From assembly GCA_022316685.1 (NCBI GenBank), contig JAKJHU010000016.1, positions 1,240,001 through 1,304,000 on the forward strand: a stretch of 64,000 bases of DNA. The letters are read 5' to 3'. The DNA comes from Progne subis subis. Lineage: Eukaryota > Chordata > Aves > Passeriformes > Hirundinidae. The translations under genes and the position numbers were made by a program. Under the pieces are notes generated by a model, which was not told where the DNA came from, ran no database searches, and saw only the letters and a program-made list of their open reading frames with translations. Below are positions 50,071 to 61,947 of the stretch, piece by piece (position 1 is the first letter of the stretch; every line of letters begins with the position of its first letter).

Positions 50071-51997
50071 CACGTAGTTCTTGAAAAAGGTGCTGCGGGT
50101 CTCTGCTAGCCGGAGGACTGCTATGTTGAGGGAGAAGGAAAAAAAGTTTTGAGCGTCCTCGTGGAAAAGGGAATTGCGATTATCCAGGGGGGAAATAAGA
50201 GGTTTTGAGGTTCCACCGTGCTCTGAAATGAATGAAGATTTGTATTTTTCTTTAAGATACACTAATACTGGAACGCAAAATTGTTTCTAAAAACTTGAAC
50301 AGTGTGCGCTCATATTGGGGAATGCATAAGAAGTTCAAGCAATAAGGGAACTCTGCTGTCAGCGAGTGGAGACTAAAACTTTCACGTGTATTTCAAACTA
50401 GACTTCTCTTTTGTTCCAGCGGCAGTCCAAATTTGTGTTAGAAAGGGAAAGATTGAACTAAGTAGTAGTAAAAAGTGAAATTGCCTCCAAAGTGTATGGT
50501 GTTTTGCCTGGTTTAAAGACTTTGTTTTTACGAAGTATTTAACATAGTAAGTTTATGATGCAAATGAAAAGGCAGTCAAATACAGGAGCGTTAGAAGGCA
50601 GTGGCGTGTGTCAACATGTATACAACATACAAGTATAAAATTCTTTCAAAGTGACCAGCAAATTCATCAGGATAAGCACACCTCTCTGTGGAAGTAAGAG
50701 CTGTATTATTCTTTCTATTTTATTGGAGTAGCCAAGCCAGGCATAGAAATTCCCCTCCTAAAATAAAGCTTAAAAAAACATTCCCTAAGCTTTAAGGATT
50801 TGGTAACGTGATATGAAGCCATTCAACCCTTGGTGACAATGACAGAAAATAGTTAAACACTTGACAACTGTTCAGCCATCTCTGTTCAGTTCCTCGCGTC
50901 CCAGTATCTGTCTGCACTGCGAAATCAAACAGGCCACCACAGTCAGGAGTGCTCCTGACACTGCCAAAAAGCAGCAGGACAGAAAACTAATCTGTTCTTT
51001 AAAGCCGGGGTCCCGCTGTAAGTTTTGTGCAACAGCTCTGTTCTCTCTGCCTGGAGCCCATAGCACAGGCATGGTCTCCATGCTCTTGAATTCTTTTAAA
51101 TTCAAGATAGCATTCAGTTTGTTTCCAGATGACATGGAGATGAGTAACACATTGTTGGTGCTGGTGCTTACACTTTCCTGAATATTAATTATATAAGTTT
51201 TCTGCTAATTTTGACTAAATGTCAAAATACACATTTTACTATCCTCTAGGTTTGTGACATCGTCAGCTATAATCAAGTTGGTTCAAATAGAATAATATGC
51301 ATAAAAATTCAAATATCGTACCTCTGCTCATTAATGTAACTCAACAATTTTGTTCAAAGTTTTAAAAATAATTTTCCTGTTTCAGAATTTCATATTCCCA
51401 AGATGACATGTGAAAGACCCGCCCAAACTCCTCTTTGTTGATCTCTGGTTTAGAAGCTTTTGCATAGACTCTAGTCCAAAAAAATGAGACTACTCATCAG
51501 CTTCCAAAAGTTGGGCAGGAAAATCACTGCCAAAGGAAAAAAAAAAAAAAAAAAAAGAAGCTAGAGTTAATTATAAAAACTCTTGGTCAATAGGCAGTTG
51601 TAGTAGGGGGCCAAGATACATTTACAAGCCTTGCCGAAAATGTGGTCAATATTTGAAACAGAAACCAGAATATGTACCACATGTGTAACACAAACTGGAA
51701 AAACAAGCTAATATTTTTCCCACTCTAGTAATATTTTCGCCACTCTACACACTACACTAATATTTTCCATTTCTACTATCCTGGCATTATTTGTGTCAAT
51801 AAAAGATGATGGAAAGTTAATTTGAAATAGCATGGAGGTTTCTACAGAATTATGAATATATCTTGTCCATCTGTCATCTTCACAATGTCCTGGGCAGGAT
51901 CATTTAAATTCTTCTGTGCATGCCATTGATTAGAAACAGTTGAGCAAGTATTGCCATTGCTACTGAACCTGAACTCAAGGGGAAAAAAATTTGGTAG

Positions 51998-52000
<3 letters not shown>

Positions 52001-52047
<47 letters not shown>
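52001..52047 (+). repeat. Poly-T tract, 47 bases
   Basis: An uninterrupted T run in CPA6 intron 1, the longest mononucleotide run in the window. On the transcribed strand it would give a long oligo-U. Confidence 0.9.
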
Positions 52048-52048
<1 letters not shown>

Positions 52049-52789
52049 AGAAAGCCAATTAGGAGGTGAATAGTTTGCTAATGTTCACCATTAAAAGGGG
52101 TGTCCCAACAAACTGATTTCTTTTTGTGCCAAGAGACATCTGTGAATCCTAATAATTTCCATTGTGTCAGAAGCTGTACCATAAAGGGAAAAGGCATTAG
52201 TATGATTAGGACAAAAGAATGAGAGGGAAAAAAAAAAACCAAACAAGCCAAAATCGTAATGGAAACAGTTCTCATAAACTTTGGTCAGCACTAGGAGGCA
52301 CATGCAATTGTAACTCTTTAGTTAAGGACTCAGACCTAAGACAATTAACTGGTAGTGCATGTTTCTCCAAACTATGTCAAGCGGGCCAGGTATGCTACAT
52401 GGGCACATCTTTAAGTAAATGTGTTCTAGATACCTTTGGGAAGTCAGCAAATATTTGGGAAGTCTCAGCAAGGAGGAAGAAGCGCTCAGAGCTCTTGCAA
52501 AGACTGAGGGACGATTGTATTTGCCTTCTGCCTCGCACAATACGCAGGAGTTCAGCCTACCTCTGTGCTCTTGTGCCTGAAGGAACTCAAGCTCTCTAGA
52601 AGACACTGCTAATGAGCTACACAACAGCAAACTCAAAACTATACTCACACATACTTTTTTCCTTCCTGCATTTGTATGTTCTAGCCAAAGGTTCCAGGGA
52701 AAGTGACACACATCAGGGTTTGGAATATTCAAATGTGGAATATCACATGTGGAATATTCAAGAGGATTTTTCAGGAGGCTATTAGCAGA

Positions 52790-53050
52790 AGTTCATACAG
52801 GAGCAACAAGGATAACCAAATACATGGGAATGGTTTAAGTTCCTGAAATTACCAAGTAAACTAGAGCACTTTGGTCTCCAGTAGAAACAATTTAGGCCCT
52901 AAGAGATGTCTACAAACTTTGAGTCACATGGACCTAGTAGACAGAGATCAGTTATTCACTGTTTCTTCCAGTTTAGGAAGCAGGAGACATAAAATTAACC
53001 TAGTAGGAACCTTTTGGTAGCTTTATAGCATAAGGGTGCTGGAGCAGATG
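52790..53050. repeat. Possible degenerate LINE remnant
   Basis: Phrases such as ggagcaacaaggataaccaa and atagcataagggtgctggag loosely recall old CR1/L2-type 3' regions, in what would be the plus orientation. The match is weak and I could not order the blocks with confidence. Confidence 0.25.
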
Positions 53051-55279
53051 GATTTTTGTGAGGGTTTTTTACCAAATGCAGCAATGTTCCTACTCTTGGG
53101 AATCCTATGAAGAAGGAGATGGCTTCCCATTAGCAGGTCAAGATTTCTTAGAATAGAAAATACCTCTCTCATTTGTTCTTTAAAAATCACTACTATGATC
53201 TTTTTACTTCAGTTCATCTACCTCTGCCTTTATATGGTGGCTCAGCATCTCCGATTTCTCCCCCACTTTTTGTTCTTCCAAAGCCTTTTCAGAAGTTTTC
53301 TTCATCTCACCTCTTCTCTCACTTGCAAATGACCAAGTGCAGGCAAAGGCTGAAATAACTTATCATGTTTAGGTTTTTCTCTAAAGCTTTTATTGCAAGG
53401 TTTGGGTCTTTTAAAATACTGGATCAAGATGATAACTCTTCCAAAATGTTATTCTTCAGTGGGTTGCAGTACTGCAGAGAACGATCATTTCTCTTGGTCA
53501 GATGAAGGCTATGGTACATGCTTACTGTGTAACAACCATGTAAAATAACCTGCGAGTTATGAAGGAGGTGGACAGCAAGGAAACAGAGAACAGTAAAAAA
53601 AATGTTCTGTAATTCAAGATATAATATGCTGTAGCTACTGGGACATGACATCCGGAAAATTGCATAAACCAACTGTTCATGTAGATAAGGATAGATATCA
53701 AATCTGAGAGCATTCAGCAAATTTCAGGTATTTTAATGCCCATTAATACCCCTACATACCATAACTAAGTACCTCTGATCCCACAGTACCTTACACACAA
53801 TGGCTGGCAATTGTTCTGTCTCATGGAAAAAACACATGAGTTGTTGAGAGAATTGAGAAGTGGAAAGGATCTCCTCCTGTGCTATTCCCTCTGCAGATTT
53901 TTTCCAAATGTTTTAATCACAGACTAAAAGCTCTGCTATGTAAAAAAAGTTCCTTCTTCCTGCCGCTCAGCTCTTCCTCCCCACCCCAAGTCAAAGTAAA
54001 ATATCATGAACTACAACTGTCAAAAAAGGCATTTGGAAAGGCACACCAACACCATGAGAGGGAAGGTAATTATATTAACTCAGATGAAAATCAAATGTAG
54101 TGCTTCTCTGGATGGTGTCAAGGAGCTTCTAAGAGGTTAAAAGCTGTGAGCTCTCTAGCAAAAACAATTGAAGTATCCTTTTTTTAAAAAATAACCTATA
54201 ATTCTGTTGTCAAACAGCACTAATGCCTAAAACCAGCACAGATCAGTGAAATCCACAACAGCTCTGGGACCACTTACCTATTCTTGTCCCAGCACTGCAG
54301 CTTTAATTATGTGCTTCTCAATACCTGATATTCCCCTTGCACAATAATATTTATGTTGTCCTATAGAAGAAAAAGAATACTGCCAAGTTTCGATTAATTT
54401 TCTCTTTTGTGTCCAAGCATTATAAATTTACCTCGTAAAGTTTCTCTGCCCTCCTCATTATAAATGAAAAATGTAAAGTGTTTCAGTTGCTCCTTCTTTC
54501 TCTCTTTTACTTTCCTTTTGTAAATAATTGGAACAGCAGTACATGCATCCTCACTCCTAGGTGAAGTGCATGCCAGGCAAGGAGGCTCCCAGTTTATTAT
54601 GGCTGTGCCTAAACTGATGCACAGGTTCATGTCACCATGTGAGCCTGGTTCCCCTACTTGCCCAAACTGGAACACCATTGCCTGGTGCTGTGGCTTCTGA
54701 AGTCTGCAGGTGGAACAGATGGGGAAAAAATGCAAGGAAAGTAGGCAAGATATAAAATATCAAGACATGGGCAAAGCTTGCACCTGTACTTAGGAGCTTT
54801 GAACCTGTCCTAGGTTTCCTACCTTAGATACATCCAATGGCCTTTTAGTAAGAATGGTTCTTTTGGAAGTGTAAAAGAAATTCCAGTAAACACTTAACTT
54901 TCTTCATTTCAGAAGTGTGACTGTTACACATCTAAGAGATACGTAGAAAAAGATACTTTTAAAAATAAGGAATTCACATATAAAATCTGCCTAGACCCTC
55001 AGTCTAAAGCATCCCCTTTGGATACACCAGCCTCATTGTCTCATCAAACTAAGCAGGCAAAGAAATACACCTTTTCCCAGAGCTTCTGGTAGTAGTTGCA
55101 GTGAACTCCAAAGCTCCCACTTCTATACTATACTCACTTCCAGATGCTGCTCCTGTGATTTCATACTCATAGGCTCCTTAAAATGAAGTTCTCAAATGCT
55201 GTCACTTTGTACAGGACTTAACAAGCATTTAACAATCATTTAACAGGGGATGGTCACTACATAAATTACATATATATTG

Positions 55280-55328
55280 GTTGTTTTGTTTTGTTTTGTT
55301 TTGTTTTAAATTAAAAAAAAAAAAAAAA
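55280..55328. repeat. TTTTG repeat followed by poly-A
   Basis: About five TTTTG units precede a short AAATT spacer and an A run (55313-55328). Confidence 0.8.
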
Positions 55329-57204
55329 GTAATCTAAAATATGTGAGCAAAAAGACAGTGGAACCTACTTTTATTCCAGAAGGAAACTCACAGTTCTGAA
55401 TGGAGTGAATTTGAAAAAGAGAGGTTAAAAATCAGCTTTTCTTGGATACATTGCTGGTATTTTATGGGAAACCCTTAGCTTCATCCACTGTGTAGGACCG
55501 TATCCCACACTGCACAATAAACAGGATCCCAGAGTCTCGCCTCCTGAAATTGTAGTATCTGTAAAAATGTCATCCACATGTCTGAAATGGCCTTACATGG
55601 TCAAAATGCTGTAGGAAACATGTATTGTTGTATCCAGTTGAAGGCAGATGGACACCATCAATCATCTCTCACTATCTCCTGGAGGTAAACTCAGGTCGTC
55701 TCTGTTTTGCAGAACGGCTCTTCATTTACATTTTCTCCTTAATTTTATTTCTGAATACATAACAGAAACTCCTTCTTCTGTGGTAGAATATAGTATTTAA
55801 GAGGGCACTGTGTGCATAATGTTCATGCAAAAGTCAAGAAATAAGCAGTTATATTGATCATATATTCGGCATGTCTTCAGTTCTGCAAGCAGAACCTGCT
55901 GTGAGCATGCATATAGCACTAAAAACTGAGAACGGCAGTGTTTGTCAACAGTCAGTATTTTTACTGTTCAGGCAATATGATTTGTTTTGCTCTCAGGCAG
56001 GAGATTAAAAGAATTTTTCTCAATACAAAATAAAAATAGAAAATAATTTAAAATAAACAAGCATTGTCACTGTCCCCTGTCCACCTAACTTACATATTTA
56101 TGTTATCAGTATTGTTTTTCATGCAGAAAACAAGTGAAACCCATGCTCTCCATCCTATTTAAGGTAGGCAGGTTTAGTTGGAAAAAGAACCAATAATTAC
56201 AGTTATACATTAGACCTCTCTCTGAAAGCTCTGCTGTGGGTAAAACACTCACATTTTTTGCTGGTCTCGGATTTGCAAGAACAAATCCACAGTCATAAAA
56301 ATTCTGGAGACAATTAAGCCTAATTCTGATTTTTTTTTTTTTTTCAATTAATTATGACTCTGATTTAAAGACTTCACTCACATGACTGTACATATGGGTA
56401 CAAATTTATGGTTCTGATTTTATGTTGGTATTAAAGCAAAATGGGCATGAATTTCAAGGGTGCTACTAATTTGCACCACAGTATATCAGATCAGAATCAG
56501 ACCTTAATCAGACAGTGATTTTCAGGAAAGTATAATTTTGTGTGAGCCACCTAAGGGTCGTAAGCCAAAGTACTCTGAACTGAAAATATAGTCAGACCAA
56601 CAAATGGATGGGGGCAATAAATTCTACTTTTTTTCTCCTGTTTTGTACCTCAAACTTGCCAAATGAGGAGGATGGGATGGGAGCTGGAATCCAGCAGTGG
56701 ACAATGAGCATGATCCCTTTCCTTCTGGTGCAGGCTGAATGCTCTGGAGAACAATGCTCTGCTGAGCCTCCTCTTCCTCTGGGGAACAATGGGACTTAAA
56801 GTGTATTTTTTTAAAGAGAATCCACACTGTAAAGTTACCACACAAAACAATACACAGAACAGCATTTTCCAAAGAGGAGATGTTCTAGATTGCTTAAACA
56901 TAGCTGTGGGAAGAACAGATGTATCCTACCAAATCAAAATAGTTTTTTTTAATGTTCTGAAGCTCAGTTAAGGTTGTGATACAGGGGAGACTACCACAAC
57001 ATCACCTTGAAAATGAGTTTGTAGGCAGTTTATTATAGTAAAATTATCCTATGAAAAACTTACTGTTTCTTATATCATATTGTATTTCAAATATCTTCAG
57101 AATAGTAATGATACAGTTAGCAGCACTTCATGGTTGACTCAGAGATAAAAAAAAAAGAAGCTCTTTTTAGTTGAGATTTAAAATAAATTCTGGGAATTCA
57201 CAGC

Positions 57205-57815
57205 CCAGAAAGCCAGTCATATCCTGGGCTGCACCAACAGAAGTATGGCCAGCAGGTGAGGGAGGGGATTCTGCCCATCTACTCCAGTCTCATGCAACCC
57301 CACCTGGAATGCTCCAGTGCATCCAGCTCTGGGGACCCCAAAGAAGGACATGGACCTGTTGGAACAAGTCCAGAGGAGCATCACGAAAATGGTCAGAGGA
57401 CTCGAGCAACACTCCTGTGAGGAAAGGCTGTGAGAGTTGGGGTTGTTCAGCCTGGAGAAGACTCCAGGGGAACCTCATTGCCACCTCTCAGTGATTATAG
57501 GGATCTTATAAGAAAGATGGGGACAAACATTTTAGCAGGGCCTGTAGCAATAGGACAATGGGTAATGGTTTTAAACTAAATAAGGGTCGATTTAGATGAG
57601 GTAGATGAAAGAAATCTACAATGAGAATACTGAAACACTAAAACAGTAAACTGGAACAGCTCTGGTTGCCCAGAGCTCCATGTAACCTGACCTGGAAGGT
57701 TTCTAGGGATGGATCATCTACCACCTCTCTGGGCAACCTGAACTAGTGAGAGATGTCCCTCTGGGGGCATTGAAGTAGATGGCTTTTAAAAGTTCATTCC
57801 AACCCAAACTATTTT
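57205..57815 (+). repeat. CR1 LINE fragment with internal inverted segment
   Basis: Plus-strand CR1 3' region. It contains tgcaaccccacctggaatgc, gcatccagctctggggaccc, ccagaggagcatcacgaaaa, gttgttcagcctggagaaga and a terminal ttcattccaacccaaactat. About 57692-57750 carries CR1 sequence in the opposite orientation (see findings). Confidence 0.85.
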
Positions 57816-58042
57816 AAATTACTTTAGCAGGCCTAATGAAAAACTCTTCGACTTATTCCAGCATACTCTTACCAAAGATTACCGCCAGATGCTACTCTGA
57901 GGCTGCAGTGCAGTCATGCAGCCAGACCCTGCTAACCCACGCTGGTGGCCACATGCTGCCACAGCAGTTGCTCTTCAGCAGCCTCTCCCCAGGGACTGGA
58001 ACTACTCTGCCTACAGCAAGAGAATTCCAGGAGCACAGAGAG

Positions 58043-58101
58043 AAAAAAAAAAAAAAAAATCAAAACCAACAACACTTCTGCATCCCCCCCCCCCCCCACC
58101 C
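58043..58101. repeat. Poly-A and poly-C runs
   Basis: A 17-base A run (58043-58059) is followed about 25 bases later by a 14-base C run (58084-58097). Both are slippage-prone. Confidence 0.85.
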
Positions 58102-58765
58102 CAGGAGTAATCAACAGCTTATCAGGCTGTGATTTGGCTGCTGCAGAGCCTCTCTGTTTGTGCTGGCACAGGGAAGGGGCAGGAATGGCTGGGTTTTTGG
58201 TACCTGCCTGTGAACCTCGAGTCTGTTATTCTCCCTGTGCACTGGGGACAGTTGTCTGAAACCAGTTAATTCCAGGTGTGTATTCCGAGAAGCACACCGT
58301 GGGTTCATCTCAGCAGAATTTGGCGTCTTGATCAGTCCTGACTGCCAGATTCCTCTCCAGACCTATGTCAATGAAACAATCAGAAATGAGTGTTCCAGAC
58401 TCAAAGAGAGAATAGGACGATGCTTATTTTCAAACAATTGCTTTTCTGAACTTGCAAAACCAAAGAAAAATTTAATCTTGGTACTAACCATCATCCTGTG
58501 GGTTTTTGAAGCAAAGGGATTTCGTTATGCTTAATGTTTGAAGAAGCTGTAAGTCCTTAAAATAATGAACAAGACTGGCGTGATAGGGCCTACAGAAAAA
58601 ATAGCCTCTTTTTATTAAACAGGTTGGTGTTAGGCAGGCAATAGCTACTATATGTCAAGAAAGCAGGGAAGACATTTAACTAAGTACATTTTATTAATAG
58701 CTCTGTCTTTTTTGTCACAGCACAGTTTCATATCTTCAGAGAAAAAAACGTGGGACCTTTTCACC

Positions 58766-58873
58766 TTTCAGGGAAATAATACTTGAGCTGTGTAGCACAG
58801 GCAGCCAAAAAAAGGGAAATAATTCCCTATTTCAGCGAAATAATACTTGAACTGTGTAGCACAGGCAGCCAAA
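58766..58873. repeat. Direct duplication, period 64
   Basis: A 44-base segment beginning tttcagggaaataatacttg (58766-58809) recurs with two substitutions at 58830-58873. The spacer also contains a partial gggaaataatt copy. Confidence 0.9.
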
Positions 58874-59671
58874 GACACCCTCTGCCCAAAATTTACACCA
58901 AATAACAGGAGTCACCATGCAAGCACAGTGCCAAGTCTGGGCTGGTAGCTCAGATCTCTCTGCAAAATGAGCTTGTGTCCTTGCCAGTAATACTCAGTAA
59001 ACATAGCCAGTGGCACAAAGACAGCACAGCATATCCTTATCCTGCTCCCTTATCAACAGGCTGGATCCCGAATCCATCTGCCTACGGTAGCAACAATGGT
59101 AAAAAATGTAAATGGAGATCATTAATAGAACATGAAATCTAAGTAATTTGCTTTTCCATGTGAAAAATCAAATAGTTTCACCTTCAGTTTGTTCAGCTGA
59201 GTTTTTCTTTATTTTGCTTTTGCCAGAAGCAGCTCTCTTAGTTTTGAAATAGTCAAACATCTAGTCATGTTTTGATATGGCCAAAAAAAAAACCTTCAGA
59301 GGAGATCAAAGCATTTGTGTATAAAGGACGAAATCTTTTGTATTCATTATCCAGCAGAATAAAAATAATTACTGATGTATTTTCTGAGGCCTGGCCTAGA
59401 ATATAAACTACAGTGAAATATTTAATTATGCAGGCTTTGATCACTGCTGCAAGGGTTTTTTTCTGTTCAGCACTTAGTTGTCCTGAGAGAGAGTGGTGAT
59501 TCTCCCTCTGAAGCAGCTGTGAGGAGCAGGAAACATGGGAACAGAGGGCTCCTGTGTCCAGACCAGGTCTTGGGAGGAACCCTGTCTGCTTGCCATGGGC
59601 TGTGCAGTGTCTGAGCACATTTGGCGTATCATAGCTCTCAGAGGCCCCAGGCAAAGAGACATCATCTGGTC

Positions 59672-59925
59672 ATAGAATCCAAGAACCATAGAATTGATTA
59701 GTTTATAAAAGACCTTGAAGATCCCTGAGTCCAACCGGTAACTGACCGCAGCAGAGTCCACTACTGACCCATGTTCCTAAGCACCACATCCATATGTGTT
59801 TTAAAGACCCCCAGGAATGGTTGAGAATGATGATTCGACCAGGTCTGTGGACAGCCTATTCCAATGTTTGACAACCCTCTCAGCGAGGAAGTGTCTTTAT
59901 CAATCTGTCAGACAGTTGCATGACA
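59672..59925 (-). repeat. CR1 LINE fragment (3' end)
   Basis: Antisense CR1 3' end. It starts at the tail (catagaatccaagaaccata, gaattgatt) and continues with gaccttgaagatccctgagt, cccccaggaatggttgagaa and ggacagcctattccaatgtt. CR1-like fragments may continue to about 60040. Confidence 0.8.
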
Positions 59926-61904
59926 AAGTTGCTGATCTACTCTTGCCAGGAGGTTCTAGGCCAGCACAGAGGGAAACGTGGGTTTTTCAGGCTCAAAGTG
60001 GGTGAGGGAGGACTCGGGTTATTCAGCCTTTCCTCCTGTCTACAGCGTATGTTGTTTGCCACATGAGGTAGTTACATCTTTCAAGGCCTTACATCTATCC
60101 TTACCTGCCAAAAAATCTCTTATTAAATTAGAAAGTAGGTGTCCAGTGAATTCAGGTGCTTTTACAGCTCAGAAGCAAGTTAAGAGGTGTCACAGACCTG
60201 GAAACTACAAGACCATCGGTGCCCCTGCTATCATCCACTCCCTCTATTCTTAGTTCTTAGCCAGTGGGCGGCATGCCACCCAGCAGTGTGCTGTTTTTCC
60301 TATATTCATCCCTCTTCACTGGACCTATCACCCCTTCTTCATAAGGTAACTGGTGGTTTTTCTTACTATATGGTGAGTGATGGACAGAAAGGTACCTCAA
60401 AAGTCTTGACGTAGTCAGCACAGGCTGTCCCTGCCTGACCAAGGTGCAGGACAACTTGTAATGATTAGCATGTATCACCCACAAACATGAGAAAACAGTA
60501 TGGAACCATAGAAAAATTAGTTATCTTAAGCCTCTGGGAGATTATGGAAAAGGGGAGCAATGTCATTGCCCTACATGTTAAGGAGTCAGTAGGGCAGTGC
60601 TCAGGATGAGTTAAGCCTTATATCTCTTAATTTATGAGGGGCAACCTCTCCAAATCCTATGAAAAGTCCACAGAGGAATGGTGAGTGAGGGGCTCCATGG
60701 ACCAGGAAAACCTGATTTTTTGCTTCTGGTGAACAAAACTGTAAGAGTGAGGGCAAACCCCAGAGATTTTACCTTGTCAGATGAGATCACTCCTAACAAT
60801 TTACAGACAGCGAGACAGTGCCATGAAACAGTTTAGAGTACAGAATAGCAGGGAATGAAAGATGCACACTGTGCTCTGTGAAATCTGATCTTTTTGCATT
60901 GTTTGCCTTTAATCCAGTGACCATTATCTCTACTGAAAAAATACATGTGAGCTTTTATGTGTGACAACTGCACTCGGGGTGGTCTTTGAATTAGAAGGCA
61001 TTTGGTCGCAGAGCCTGCAGCAAGTCACGCCGCTGCAGCCTGCACAGTTATATCAGGAAAGAAGAAGCAGGCAGGAGAGGAAAAGCCTTCTCCTGGGGGG
61101 TTAAAGGAGCCAGGTCTGTGAAAACTAGATCTGAGTATCTAGAGGTTCCTAATATTTAGGTGTATTGGCTGTGAAGTGACATTAGCAGAGGGAAGAGACA
61201 TACATTTTAAATGTTTATTCCACAAGTAATGGATCTACCAGATTTCAGCTATCTTGTTAGAGCTAATGAAATACAGTCTTAATGGAGGAGCTAATAGCTG
61301 GCCAATAAAAATGCAAAATAACAATTCTGTTTAAACATAAAATAATTAGAACAAACCAAACAAAAAATGATGCAGAAGGGAAATGCAGGGATCTTACTGG
61401 GAGGACCAGTTTCACAGCACCCAATGGAAAAACCAGTTATAAGGGTGGATGTAGCAATAAAAGTCTCTCTGGCTCACTGGAAAACATGCATTTTTTTCAG
61501 GAGAAAAAAAAACAGCACAAACTTCAAGCAAACAAAGCAGGATTTTTTAAATTAGTTGTTGTATAAAGAACTTAGCTTCTTACGAGAATAGATAAATAAA
61601 TGGGTGAATTTAAGCTAACATTTCTAAAGTGATAAAATTGCCGAGAGAGTATTTATTTCTAAACTGCATGGCTATAAAACACCAGATGCCGCACAATGAA
61701 GTAATCTCAGAACAAGACTGGAATCTGTTGTCTGTGAGGAACACGCAGATGCTTGCTTTTAGCAGTGACGCCTTGCTCATAAAACAGGAACACCAAACAC
61801 TCTTCGCTGCATTCAAAACTCGTGTCCCCGTTGCGTGTGGGATTTTGTTGTTTTAAGCTCAATTATTACTCAAGCGAAACAAGGAAGGGAGAGTTTTAAA
61901 TGGC

Positions 61905-61947
61905 AGTTGATGAAGAGAGAAGTAAAAGTTGATGAAGAGAGAAGTAA
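61905..61947. repeat. Short tandem duplication, period 22
   Basis: The 21-base unit beginning agttgatgaagagagaagta is present twice without mismatch (61905-61925 and 61927-61947). Confidence 0.9.

Noticed and set aside
49232..50109. Open frames of 145 and 130 residues in the CPA6 CpG island, and the upstream in-frame ATG at 49715
   Set aside because: Ala/Pro/Gly-rich frames are a compositional by-product. Starting at 49715 would bury the signal peptide behind 38 low-complexity residues.
52219..52732. 126- and 136-residue frames on opposite strands in CPA6 intron 1
   Set aside because: No similarity that I can recognise, both strands open by chance, and no splice signals marking an exon.
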